A stretch of 22,599 bases of DNA, taken from assembly GCA_014379045.1 (NCBI GenBank), contig JACMMK010000488.1, positions 1 through 22,599 of the forward strand, read 5' to 3'. Position numbers and translations under genes: made by a program. The stretch comes from Burkholderiales bacterium (GTDB lineage: Bacteria; Pseudomonadota; Gammaproteobacteria; Burkholderiales; CAIKXV01). The notes beneath the pieces were generated by a model, which saw only the letters and a list, made by a program, of their open reading frames with translations, ran no database searches and was not told where the DNA came from. Shown one piece after another: positions 6,704-14,863 of the stretch (position 1 is the stretch's first letter; each line of letters starts with the position of its first letter).

Positions 6704-6901
6704 GCGCACGCCTCGGCCGAAGTCCGGCGTGGAAGTTCGACGCTGGACGAATCCGCCGGGACGAGCGCCCCGTATGTGTGCGGGACGCGGCCGACGCTGT
6801 CGTCGAGAGCAAGCGAACGTATCGGGTGACCGCCACCGAGTCCGCTGCGGGCAATCCTCGACGCGCTTATCGTTACGAAGACCAACAACCGAGAGGCGAT
6901 C

Positions 6902-8044
6902 ATGTCCGATCATTCCATTGCGTGCGAAAACGTCCCGATGCACAGCGGTCCGGGCGGCTCGATCCCGTGCCAGATCGTCCTTGCCCTTCAGGGCGGTGGG
7001 GCGGTCGGGGCGTACCAGGCAGGCGTCTACCAGGCGATGCACGAAGCGGACATCGATCCGGACTGGGTCATCGGCACATCGATCGGCGCCATTCAAGCCG
7101 GGATCATCGCCGGCAATCCCCCTGAACAGCGACTGGCGAAACTGCAGACTTTCTGGGACGCCATGGCAATTCGCCGCAGCATGCCGATGCCCGGCCTGTT
7201 TCCCGGGCTCGGCAGCGTGTTCACCAACTTCAACACGGTCGCGCGCGGCATCGAGGGCTTTTTTGCACCCAACCCGATGGCGATGCTGGGGCAGCATGCC
7301 GTGCTCGGCATCGATCGTGCGTCGTACTACTCGACCAAACCCCTGCGCGACACCCTCGAGGCACTGATCGACTTCGACTACCTCGCAACCGGGAAGACCC
7401 GGCTCACCGTCGGCGCGGTCAACGTGCGCACCGGTGCGATGCACTACTTCGACAGCCGCAACGAGCGTCTGCGTCTGGACCACATCATGGCCTCGGGTGC
7501 GCTGCCCCCCGCATTCCCTGCCGTGCGCATCGATGGCGAGCCCTACTGGGATGGCGGCGTCTATTCCAATACGCCGATCGAGATCGTGTTCGACGACAAT
7601 CCGCGGCGCGACTCGGTGGTGTTTGCGGTTCAGCTCTGGAACACCGAAGGCCCTGAGCCGGAGACTCTCTGGCAGGTCACGGGCAGGCACAAGGAGATCC
7701 AGTACGCGAGTCGCGCTACCAGCCATACCGCACGACAGGCGCAGATCCATCACATGCGTCACATCATCCGGGAGCTGTCGTTGCACCTGCCGGAAGACGC
7801 GCGCTCTCGCGAAGACGTGAAGGAGCTGGCCGCCTGGGGTTGTGCGACGCGCATGCATCTGATCCGCCTCGACGTGCCGCGCCTCGAGCACGAAGACCAT
7901 ACACGCGACATCGATTTCAGCACGCAGGGCATCCACGCCCGTCATCAGGCGGGCTATGCGTGCAGCCGGCGGGTGATCAGCGAGGCGCCCTGGACCCAGG
8001 CTGTCGATCCTAGCGTAGGTATCGTCACCCACGACTTTCGCTAG
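6902..8044 (+). CDS. Patatin-like phospholipase family protein
   Basis: A 380-residue lipid acyl hydrolase of the bacterial patatin family, using a Ser-Asp dyad. The oxyanion loop is LQGGGAVGAYQAG (29-41), the nucleophile Ser60 lies in GTSIG (58-62), and the catalytic Asp217 lies in WDGGVYSNTP. All three elements are intact. The C-terminal third (from about 250) is rich in His and Arg and matches the extension typical of longer cytoplasmic bacterial patatins, often annotated as a separate DUF. No signal peptide is present, so it should act on the inner leaflet or on storage granules. ATG 6902 follows GAGAGG at 6 nt. It lies 198 nt after hemW on the same strand, probably with its own promoter. 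Substrate unknown. Confidence 0.93.
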   Translation: MSDHSIACENVPMHSGPGGSIPCQIVLALQGGGAVGAYQAGVYQAMHEADIDPDWVIGTSIGAIQAGIIAGNPPEQRLAKLQTFWDAMAIRRSMPMPGLFPGLGSVFTNFNTVARGIEGFFAPNPMAMLGQHAVLGIDRASYYSTKPLRDTLEALIDFDYLATGKTRLTVGAVNVRTGAMHYFDSRNERLRLDHIMASGALPPAFPAVRIDGEPYWDGGVYSNTPIEIVFDDNPRRDSVVFAVQLWNTEGPEPETLWQVTGRHKEIQYASRATSHTARQAQIHHMRHIIRELSLHLPEDARSREDVKELAAWGCATRMHLIRLDVPRLEHEDHTRDIDFSTQGIHARHQAGYACSRRVISEAPWTQAVDPSVGIVTHDFR

Positions 8045-8388
8045 CAACCTGCGTGACGAAGGCATCTTCCGGCGCGGCCTGATGCGCATCTACGAGGGTC
8101 CGACCGAGGTCCCAGCGCAGCGCGATCGCAACAAGGGTATCGGGCTTGAAGAACTGAACTTGCCGCCGCCGGGCGCGTTGCTCACAATACGGGTGCGCCT
8201 GCGTGGCGCCCGGCACCCCGGACGCCACGCAGGACCTTTCACCCGCGTGTCGTCAACGACCGACATCATCAAGCAGTTGCTCAACACCGTCATTGCCTGC
8301 CAGGGAGGCGAAGTCGTGATCACCCGCGTCTTTTCGCCGAGGCCACCCGCACGCCTGCCGGGTTTTCTGCATTGTTGAACGTGGAGTG
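8045..8388. other. Gene-poor interval between patatin and Bug receptor genes
   Basis: About 340 nt without a convincing gene. Open frames on both strands lack ribosome sites and family features. The plus-strand frame near 8046-8120 reads NLRDEGIFRRGLMRIYEGPTEV, which loosely resembles the C-terminal end of acyl-CoA dehydrogenases (RIYEGTTEV type), so a decayed remnant is possible but unproven. No clear terminator or promoter was seen. Confidence 0.4.
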
Positions 8389-9354
8389 ATGGTACCGGTC
8401 GCCCTCATTGCCAGCATCGGGGCCTTGATGTCGGCGCTGGCGTTCGCGCAGGGCTATCCTGTGCGGCCGGTGCGCATGATCGTGCCCGTCGCGCCCGGTG
8501 GCGGGGCCGACATCACCACTCGGATCATCGCGCAGAAGCTGTCCGAGCGCCTGGGACAGCAGTTCATCATCGACAATCGGGCGGGCGCAGGGGGCATCAA
8601 CGGGCTCGAGATGCTGGCGCGCTCGATTCCGGATGGCTACACGCTGGCCCAGGGCGGCGTCGGCCCGCTCGCCGTCAACCCTAGCCTGTACCGGAAGCTC
8701 TCCTACGACCCGCTCAAGGATTTCGCACCGATCCTGCGCGCGGTGTCGGCACTCAACGTGCTGGTCGTGCACCCGTCGCTGCCGGTGCACTCGGTGAAAG
8801 ACCTGATTGCCTATGCGAAGGCCAACCCGGACAAGCTCAACTACGGCTCCTCCGGCCCGGGCCGTGCCGATCATCTCGCCGGGGCGCTGTTCAGCATGAT
8901 GGCAGGCGTGCGCATGCAGCATGTGCCGTACAAGGGTGGTGGTCCCGCAATGACAGATCTGGTCGGCGGCAATCTTCAGCTCATCTTCGCCACCGTGTCG
9001 ACCGCCGCCCCGCACATGAAATCGGGCAAGGTGCGCACCATCGCCAACACCTCGGCCACGCGCTCAGAGCAGTTCGCCGACCTGCCTACGATCTCCGAGT
9101 CCGGCCTTCCGGGATTCGCGATCGACAACTGGTACGCATACATCGCCCCGGCCGGTACGCCGAAACCGATCGTCGATACGCTGAATGTCGAAATCACGCG
9201 AGCGCTCACATTAACCGAAGTGAAGGAGCGACTGCACGTGCTCGGCATCGTGCCGTTCGTCACCGACACGCCAGAGGAGTTCAGGACCTACCTGCGGGCC
9301 GAGATCCAGAAGTACGCGAAGCTGGTGAAGGCCGTCGGCATCGAGCCCGAATGA
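8389..9354 (+). CDS. Bug-family (TTT) periplasmic solute-binding receptor
   Basis: A 321-residue member of the Bug family, periplasmic receptors related to tripartite tricarboxylate transporters. The mature part begins QGYPVRPVRMIVPVAPGGGADITTR and has the family landmarks: DNRAGAGG near 63-70, DGYTLAQG, LNYGSSGPG, VPYKGGGPAMTDLVGG, and a C-terminal region ending VGIEPE. The start is awkward. GTG 8386 and ATG 8389 are adjacent, GGAG sits only 2 nt from the ATG, and the signal peptide that results (VPVALIASIGALMSALAFA) has no basic residue. In-frame extension reaches a stop at 8317, with only ATT as another possible start. No TctA/TctB membrane partners are nearby, as is common for orphan Bug genes. 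Ligands of this family are mostly carboxylates; this one is unknown. Confidence 0.92.
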   Translation: MVPVALIASIGALMSALAFAQGYPVRPVRMIVPVAPGGGADITTRIIAQKLSERLGQQFIIDNRAGAGGINGLEMLARSIPDGYTLAQGGVGPLAVNPSLYRKLSYDPLKDFAPILRAVSALNVLVVHPSLPVHSVKDLIAYAKANPDKLNYGSSGPGRADHLAGALFSMMAGVRMQHVPYKGGGPAMTDLVGGNLQLIFATVSTAAPHMKSGKVRTIANTSATRSEQFADLPTISESGLPGFAIDNWYAYIAPAGTPKPIVDTLNVEITRALTLTEVKERLHVLGIVPFVTDTPEEFRTYLRAEIQKYAKLVKAVGIEPE

Positions 9355-9378
9355 TGCACTTGAACGCGCACACGGCGA

Positions 9379-10332
9379 TCAGCCGGGCGTCTCCCTGATC
9401 GGTGTCACCAGCGGCCGGCCCGCAAAGAACGCCTCGAGATTCCTGAACCCGGTCTCGTTCATTGCGCGTCGCGTGTCCTCGGTGCCGCTGCCGTAATGCG
9501 GCGTGAGCACGATGTTGTCTAGCCCTTCGAAAGGCGCAGGGTCGGCAGGCTCCTGCGCATACACATCGATGCCCGCACCACCGAGCGTGCCGGCGCGCAG
9601 TGCCGCGATCAGGTCGGCCTCGACGATGCAGCTGCCGCGCGCTATGTTGACGACGATCCCTTCCGAGCCCAGCGCGCTCAGCACCTTCGCGTCCACGATG
9701 CCATGCGTGGTCGGGCCGCCGATGCAGGTGACGGCGAGAAAGTCGACATCGGCCGCCATCTGCTCGAGGTCTGCGTAGTAGCGGGGCGACACCCCATCCT
9801 TGCGCGAAGGGCCGTGATAGCACACGTCCATATCGAAACCCTCTGCGCGCCGCGCCACCGCGCGTCCGATCGAACCGAGCCCGACGATGCCGACCTTCTT
9901 GCCGTGTACGCGCCGGGTCAGCGGCACACGGCCTGCCCGCTTCCACTCGCCCGATCGTACATAGCGTTCGGCCCAGGTCATCCGCCGCGCTGCGGCGAGC
10001 ATCAGCGCGAAAGCGAGGTCGGCCACTTCGCCTGTGGTCTCGTCCGGCGTATTGGTGATCCGGATGCCGCGCTGCTGCGCGCGCGCGACGTCGATGCTCT
10101 CGTAGCCGTTCGATACCAGCACGATCAGCTTCAGCAGCGGCAGCGCTTCCATCAACGACGGCACCCAGCTGCCTTCGTTGGTGAAGATCGCCTGCACCGT
10201 CGGTGCTGCCTGCTTCAGCAGCGCGTCGCGGTCGGAGGTGTCACGATAGTTGAACACCGTGTAGTACGCCTCGAGCGTTGCCAGGGCGGGCGCGTAGTTC
10301 GTATTGACGAACAGTATCGAGGGCTTCTCCAT
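9379..10332 (-). CDS. D-isomer-specific 2-hydroxyacid dehydrogenase (NAD(P)-dependent)
   Basis: A 317-residue oxidoreductase that interconverts a 2-oxoacid and a D-2-hydroxyacid, of the glyoxylate/hydroxypyruvate reductase type. The nucleotide-binding motif GLGSIG is at 151-156. The catalytic set is intact: Arg232 (NIARGS), Glu261 (QEPAD) and His279 (LTPHYGS). Substrate-loop residues VSNGYESID (73-81) and the ITNTPDETT motif are in family positions. ATG 10332 follows CGGAG at 7 nt and matches the usual N-terminus; longer in-frame starts overlap the preceding gene region without support. It follows the M24-fold gene by 84 nt on the same strand, so the two likely form an operon, and it is convergent with the Bug gene 24 nt away. 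True substrate unknown. Confidence 0.92.
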   Translation of the reverse strand: MEKPSILFVNTNYAPALATLEAYYTVFNYRDTSDRDALLKQAAPTVQAIFTNEGSWVPSLMEALPLLKLIVLVSNGYESIDVARAQQRGIRITNTPDETTGEVADLAFALMLAAARRMTWAERYVRSGEWKRAGRVPLTRRVHGKKVGIVGLGSIGRAVARRAEGFDMDVCYHGPSRKDGVSPRYYADLEQMAADVDFLAVTCIGGPTTHGIVDAKVLSALGSEGIVVNIARGSCIVEADLIAALRAGTLGGAGIDVYAQEPADPAPFEGLDNIVLTPHYGSGTEDTRRAMNETGFRNLEAFFAGRPLVTPIRETPG

Positions 10333-10416
10333 GTCAACTCCGTTTTCGAGTCGTCGCTCGTCAGGCGTACAGCTGCGCCGCGGCCGGGTAGCGTCGGAGG
10401 CGGGACGCCACGACAC

Positions 10417-11604
10417 TCAGCCGAGCGTGAGAAAGTTCATCGGATGTTTCTGCAGCGGCCGCGCGCCGTCGGCGTCGATGACGACCAGGTTGCCGGCCTG
10501 CACTGCGCGCCGCCCGTCCTCGGACACGACATGCGGCTGCACCACCAGCAACATGCCTTCGGCGAAGGTGACCGGCTTCAATTCGCGCCGGATCACCGCG
10601 GTAGGCAGGTCGACGCGTGGGTCTTCGATCTGCAGACCCCAGCCATGCAGCAGCACATCGAAGGTGCGGCACTGTTCGTCATCGAGGAACTGCGCGGCGG
10701 CGCGTACGTCCGCATCGGTGGCGCCCGGGCGCAGCACGTCGATGATCCCATCGTAGGCGCGCTGCGCGAGATCGAACAGCCGCAGGTACTCGTCGGTAGG
10801 CGCACAGCCGATCGCATAGGGCCGCTGTATCTGTCCCGAACAGCCCCACCAGCCCGCGCTGATCTCGGTCAGCAGCACATCGCCGTTGGCCAGCGGCCGC
10901 ATCGACGGGTACTGCCACGGAAAGATCAGGTCAGGGTCGCGCATCGGGGTAGCACCGACGAACTGCAGCCGTAACGTGCCCCCGGCCGGCAGCACTGCTT
11001 CGTGCAGGATCGCCGACAGCTGGTACTCCGGCATCCCGACGCGCGTCTCGCGCTCGATCGCCTCCATCGCCTGGTCGGTCAGCGCGGCGCCGCGCTCGAA
11101 CCAGGTGATCTCTTCCGGACTCTTGATCAACCGAGCCTTAGCGAACACATCGGTGGCATCGACGAAGTTGACATCGGGCAGCCTTGCGCGCAGCACATCG
11201 AAGTGATGCGACGGCATCGACGCACGGCCGACGTTGCGCACGGCGGCAACGCCGACGCGGCCACGGGTCACGCCCATGTCGGCCAGACAGTCGGCGAGCA
11301 CGTCGCCGGGGGCAAGACCCTGCACGCGGAGCTCGATCGGCCTTGCTGCGCGCTGGGCCGTGTGCAGATAGAGCTGGTTGCTCACCAGCAGCACCGGAGC
11401 TGCGCTGGGCTTCATCACGACATAGGCGGGGTACGGGTCCCACCAGTTGGTGAGCCAGGCGACATTGGCCTGGTTCGCGCCGCGCGAGCCGGCGTCGCCG
11501 ACCGCGATCACTGCGTCCAGTCCGGACGCGGCGAGTTCCCTGCGCACGACCGCTTCGCGTCGGGCATATTCAGCGTCAGAGAAGCGCGGGAAAATGGGAT
11601 CCAC
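10417..11604 (-). CDS. Peptidase M24 (pita-bread) fold protein lacking the metal ligands
   Basis: A 395-residue protein of the Xaa-Pro peptidase/creatinase superfamily: a creatinase-type N-terminal domain (about 1-165) followed by the pita-bread domain (about 170-395). The five metal ligands of true M24 aminopeptidases (D, D, H, E, E) can be placed by motif. Here they read Glu247 (LLTEISAG), Gln258 (CSGQIQRP), His320 (LLHGWG), Gln356 (VVQPHVV) and about Gly371 (QAGNLVVID), so only the His remains. This makes a dinuclear metallopeptidase unlikely. Creatinase, which works without metal and uses a conserved His, is the obvious precedent, but its substrate need not be shared. It lies 5' of the hydroxyacid dehydrogenase and divergent (58 nt) from the second Bug receptor, which suggests a role in catabolism of the imported compound. 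Confidence 0.88.
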   Translation of the reverse strand: MDPIFPRFSDAEYARREAVVRRELAASGLDAVIAVGDAGSRGANQANVAWLTNWWDPYPAYVVMKPSAAPVLLVSNQLYLHTAQRAARPIELRVQGLAPGDVLADCLADMGVTRGRVGVAAVRNVGRASMPSHHFDVLRARLPDVNFVDATDVFAKARLIKSPEEITWFERGAALTDQAMEAIERETRVGMPEYQLSAILHEAVLPAGGTLRLQFVGATPMRDPDLIFPWQYPSMRPLANGDVLLTEISAGWWGCSGQIQRPYAIGCAPTDEYLRLFDLAQRAYDGIIDVLRPGATDADVRAAAQFLDDEQCRTFDVLLHGWGLQIEDPRVDLPTAVIRRELKPVTFAEGMLLVVQPHVVSEDGRRAVQAGNLVVIDADGARPLQKHPMNFLTLG

Positions 11605-11662
11605 TTCAAGTCACCTCGTCTGCATGCACGTCCGATGCGGGCGCCGGATGGAGAAACAACGG

Positions 11663-12652
11663 ATGAAAGCTTTGTTGTCGGCCGGTTCGAACGCGGCCGT
11701 CTCGGTGGTCTCGATTGCCCTGTGCACCGTCTCTGGCACCCTGTACGCCCAAGCGTGGCCGATGAAGCCGGTGCGCGTGATCGTGCCTTTTGCCGGTGGC
11801 GGTCCGATCGATGCCGTCGCCCGGCCGGTGATGGACAAGGTGGCGGCCGGCGTCGGTCAGCCGATGGTGTTCGACTCGCGCCCCGGCGCCAGCGGCACCA
11901 TCGGCAGCGAGATCGTCGCCCGCGCCCCGCGCGACGGCTACACGCTGTTGTTCACCACCGGTTCGCATACGTCAAACGCAGTCTATCTCAGGAAGCTGCC
12001 CTACGATCCGATCGCCGATTTCCTGCCGGTGTCGCAGGTGGCGCGCGCGTTCGGGCAGGTACTGGTCGTGCACCCGGCGCTGCCGGTGCGTTCGGTGAAG
12101 GAGTTCATCGCGTTCGCGAAGGCGCGCAAGGGCTCGCTCAACTATGCCTCGGCCGGCATCGGCAACGCCACGCATATCGCGGCGGAGCTGTTCAAGATCG
12201 GCGCCGGCGTCGATCTCGTCGCGATCACCTACAAGGGCGGCGGCCCGGCGCTGACCGATGTTCTCGGCGGACACATCGAGGTGATGTTCCCGAGCGTGAC
12301 CCAGGCGTTGCCGTACATCCAGTCGGGCAAGCTGCGGGCGCTGGCGGTCTCGGGCGCACGCCGCTCGCCGGTGCTGCCCGCGGTGCCGACGTTCCAGGAG
12401 GTCGGGCTCGGGCCCATCGACTTCACTGGATGGCATGCCACCTGGTTGCCTGCGGGGACGCCGATCGAGATCGCGCGCCGCCTGCAATCCGAGATCGCGA
12501 AGGCAGTAGTGCATCCGGATGTACAGGCGGTGTTCGCCCAACTCGGCGTCGAGGCGGTGGCGAGCACGCCTGAGGAGTTCGCCGAGTTCGTCAAGCGCGA
12601 CCTCGCGCAGAACATCGCGATCGCGAAGAAGGCAGGGCTCCAGCCAGAGTAG
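11663..12652 (+). CDS. Bug-family (TTT) periplasmic solute-binding receptor, second copy
   Basis: A 329-residue periplasmic receptor with a signal peptide ending near TLYAQA (about 31). The mature protein starts WPMKPVRVIVPFAGGGPIDAVARP and carries DSRPGASG, DGYTLLFTTG, LNYASAGIGN, YKGGGPALTDVLGGHI and a C-terminus ending AGLQPE, all typical of Bug proteins. ATG 11663 is favoured because GGAG lies 9 nt before it; ATG 11648 (adding MEKQR) is a possible alternative. The gene diverges from the M24-fold gene and converges with the large alpha/beta hydrolase, 44 nt apart at their ends. It differs in detail from the receptor at 8389-9354 (for example PIDAVARP versus ADITTR), so the two probably bind different ligands. 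No membrane transporter subunits are nearby. Confidence 0.93.
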   Translation: MKALLSAGSNAAVSVVSIALCTVSGTLYAQAWPMKPVRVIVPFAGGGPIDAVARPVMDKVAAGVGQPMVFDSRPGASGTIGSEIVARAPRDGYTLLFTTGSHTSNAVYLRKLPYDPIADFLPVSQVARAFGQVLVVHPALPVRSVKEFIAFAKARKGSLNYASAGIGNATHIAAELFKIGAGVDLVAITYKGGGPALTDVLGGHIEVMFPSVTQALPYIQSGKLRALAVSGARRSPVLPAVPTFQEVGLGPIDFTGWHATWLPAGTPIEIARRLQSEIAKAVVHPDVQAVFAQLGVEAVASTPEEFAEFVKRDLAQNIAIAKKAGLQPE

Positions 12653-12696
12653 CGCTCGGTGCAATGACCACGTACCCGCAGCACCCCGGTTCGCGC

Positions 12697-13866
12697 TCAG
12701 ACGCCTTCGGGATGGCCACCCAGTTTTTCGGCGGCCCAGTCGGTCATCCAGTCCACGATCAGCGGCGTGTTGTCGGCGCCGCAGTGTTCGGCTGCACCGT
12801 CGGCGAGACGGAAGATCTTCAGCTCACGGCCGGGACTGTTGATCGCTGCATCGTAGGTGCGCTGCGCATGCCATAGCGGCACCTGCCGGTCGTTTTCGCC
12901 GTGCACGACCAGCAGCGGGCAAGTGATCCTGTCGGCGATGCCTTCGAGCGTCATCTGCTGCACGACCTTCAACGTCTCCTCGATCGTGTCGCGGCCGAAC
13001 ACCCAGTTCGCATGCTCGGCATAGCCGGGCACCGACGGCTCGCCGCGTCCGCCGATTCGATCGGCGACCGTCTTGCCATAGTCGAAGATCGCACCCCACG
13101 CCACCGCGCACTTGAAGCGCTTCTCGAATGCCACCGCTCGCGGCGCGTAATAGCCGCCGAGCGAGATCGCCATCATGCCGATGCGTGAAGCGTCGACATC
13201 GGCGCGCGTCTCGAGATAGTCGACGCACGCGGCGGCCGGCTTCTCGGTGTCCGGACCGCTGGCCAGACCCTGCAGGCGCAACGCTTCGCCCGCGCCCGGG
13301 TGATCGACGATCAGCATCGACACCCCGCGCCGGCGGAACTCGTCGGCGATCGCGGCATAGATGATCTCCTTGGTCACATCGAGGCCATCGAAGTGCACCA
13401 TGCACGGCATCGGTCCGCTACCCGGCGCCTTCGAGAACAGCGCCTTCAAGCGGTGCTCGCCGAACGGCACCTGGACATACTCGACCGGCTCCTTGCGGCA
13501 CTCCAGCCCGCGCCGGAAGGTGGCGATGCCGCGCTTGAACGCCTCGACCCGGCGCGGATCCTGGTGGCTGGGCATGCGCTCGGCGAGCAGGAAGTAGAGG
13601 CCTGAGCGCAGGTATTTGCGACCCGCCGACAGCGTGTGTCCGACTGCCTCGTCCGCTTCGCCGAGACGGCGTACGCGTTCGGCCACCTTCATCCAGCTCT
13701 CGAACCACGCGCGCTGCTGGGTCTGGTCGCCGCCGAGCGCCTTGATGCCGGCCACGTCCTTCAGCGGCCGGCACGCTTCGTCGATCTCGGAGATCTGTCC
13801 GCCGCGGTTGATCGCGGACATCACGGCAAGGCTCCAGGTGTAGTTGTTGGGAAAGTATTCGAACAT
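12697..13866 (-). CDS. Alpha/beta hydrolase with N-terminal helical cap (2,6-dihydroxypseudooxynicotine hydrolase-like)
   Basis: A 389-residue hydrolase. The first 120 residues (starting MFEYFPNNYTWSLAVMSAINRGG) are helical and lack hydrolase motifs; the second half is the alpha/beta fold. The triad is read as Ser235 (MAISLGGYY), Asp326 (VHGENDRQVP) and His361 (GAAEHCGADN). This architecture and N-terminus resemble the C-C bond hydrolase that acts on 2,6-dihydroxypseudooxynicotine in nicotine degradation and its many uncharacterised relatives in Burkholderiales, so the reaction could be cleavage of a C-C, ester or amide bond. ATG 13866 follows CGGAGCC and has no signal peptide. Placed beside a Bug receptor, it probably acts on a compound taken up by the cell, but nicotine itself is not implied. 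Confidence 0.88.
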   Translation of the reverse strand: MFEYFPNNYTWSLAVMSAINRGGQISEIDEACRPLKDVAGIKALGGDQTQQRAWFESWMKVAERVRRLGEADEAVGHTLSAGRKYLRSGLYFLLAERMPSHQDPRRVEAFKRGIATFRRGLECRKEPVEYVQVPFGEHRLKALFSKAPGSGPMPCMVHFDGLDVTKEIIYAAIADEFRRRGVSMLIVDHPGAGEALRLQGLASGPDTEKPAAACVDYLETRADVDASRIGMMAISLGGYYAPRAVAFEKRFKCAVAWGAIFDYGKTVADRIGGRGEPSVPGYAEHANWVFGRDTIEETLKVVQQMTLEGIADRITCPLLVVHGENDRQVPLWHAQRTYDAAINSPGRELKIFRLADGAAEHCGADNTPLIVDWMTDWAAEKLGGHPEGV

Positions 13867-13940
13867 GTGATGGCTCCGGTTCGGACGGGGATCAGCGGGT
13901 GACCTTCGGTGCTCGAGCGCGCCTGAGGTACCGTCCAGTA

Positions 13941-13970
13941 ACTCTAGCCGACCGACGGAATCATTGTCCC
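13941..13970 (-). promoter_or_regulatory. Candidate sigma-70 promoter of the large alpha/beta hydrolase
   Basis: On the minus strand, GGGACA (13970-13965) and TAGAGT (13946-13941) are separated by 18 nt, each matching four of six consensus positions. They lie 75-105 nt upstream of the ATG at 13866. Tentative. Confidence 0.35.
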
Positions 13971-14019
13971 GCCATTCGAGTGCCGACCCAGCCGAGCGAC
14001 TCGTCAGCACACCGGATCG

Positions 14020-14733
14020 CTATCGCCGCCTGAACACGATCGCATGCTGCCAGGGCAACCCCGGAATCGAGCGCTCCCAGATCAGCGGATGCCGCGCTGC
14101 CTCGGCACGCACCTGGGCTTCGCTCATCTTGTGCAGCCGCTTGATCGGCACGCGCGGATCCTCGGCGCGGTATTCGACGAACACGAGTCGACCGCCGGGT
14201 TTCAGCGCGCGCACGATGCTGGTCATCATCTCTTCCGGAAACTCGAACTCGTGATAGACGTCGACCATCAGCGCGAGGTCGATCGACGCCGGCGCCAGCC
14301 GGCTGTCGGTGCTGCTCGCCTGCACCGTCGTGACGTTGCGCAGCCCCGCCTTCGCGATCGACTCGCTCAACAGCGCGATCATCTGCGGCTGCGCATCGAC
14401 CGCCTGCACCCGCCCGCTGTCGCCGACGAGCGTGGCGATGCGTCGCGTGTAGTAGCCGGTACCCGCGCCGATGTCTGCGACAACCATCCCGGGACGCAGC
14501 TCCAGCCCGGCGAGCAACCGGTCTGGGCGCTCCTCGTCTTCGCGCTCCGCGCGTTCGAGCCAGCTCGCGCCCTGCCAGCCCATGACACGCGCAATCTCGC
14601 GTCCCATGTAGGTCTTGCCGATGCCGTCGGGGCTGGCGGTAATGCGCCCGTACGCCGACGCCGGTTCGCGCGCGCCGCCGAGCGCCGGGACGAACAGGCC
14701 CAGTACGAACAGGCGACGAAGTCGGTTGGGCAT
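14020..14733 (-). CDS. Class I SAM-dependent methyltransferase-like protein with signal peptide
   Basis: A 237-residue protein with a Rossmann methyltransferase domain: motif I VADIGAGTGYYTRR (85-98), the acidic residue of motif II in AVDAQPQM (111-118), ALMVDVYHEF (154-163) and LKPGGRLVFVEYR (177-189). Unusually, the N-terminus (MPNRLRRLFVLGLFVPALGGA) looks like a Sec signal peptide with basic, hydrophobic and small-residue regions. SAM is not known to be supplied to the periplasm, so either the segment is a membrane anchor or the export reading is wrong. The next start would be well inside the mature part. Residues 42-56 (YMGREIARVMGWQGA) are conserved-looking. The ribosome site before ATG 14733 is weak. 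It diverges from the NIPSNAP gene. Substrate unknown. Confidence 0.82.
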   Translation of the reverse strand: MPNRLRRLFVLGLFVPALGGAREPASAYGRITASPDGIGKTYMGREIARVMGWQGASWLERAEREDEERPDRLLAGLELRPGMVVADIGAGTGYYTRRIATLVGDSGRVQAVDAQPQMIALLSESIAKAGLRNVTTVQASSTDSRLAPASIDLALMVDVYHEFEFPEEMMTSIVRALKPGGRLVFVEYRAEDPRVPIKRLHKMSEAQVRAEAARHPLIWERSIPGLPWQHAIVFRRR

Positions 14734-14863
14734 GGGCTCGGGAAGAACGTGCAGAAGGGACGGGAAGAGAATGCGCGATCCCTCAGCCGGGGGCCAGCGG
14801 TACCGCGCTGACCTAGGTAGACTTGTGCCGGCCAGCGTCGGCAGGTTTACCCCGGAGGAATCG

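Noticed and set aside
6491..8089. 532-codon open frame on the minus strand opposite hemW and patatin genes
   Set aside because: It spans two confident genes on the other strand and has no ribosome site or domain; typical GC shadow.
11002..12573. 523-codon plus-strand open frame across the M24-fold and second Bug genes
   Set aside because: It is antisense to one real gene and out of frame with the other, with low-complexity Arg/Gly composition.
8389..12652. Complete tripartite tricarboxylate transporter
   Set aside because: Only the periplasmic receptors are present; no 4-TM or 12-TM membrane subunits occur in the window.
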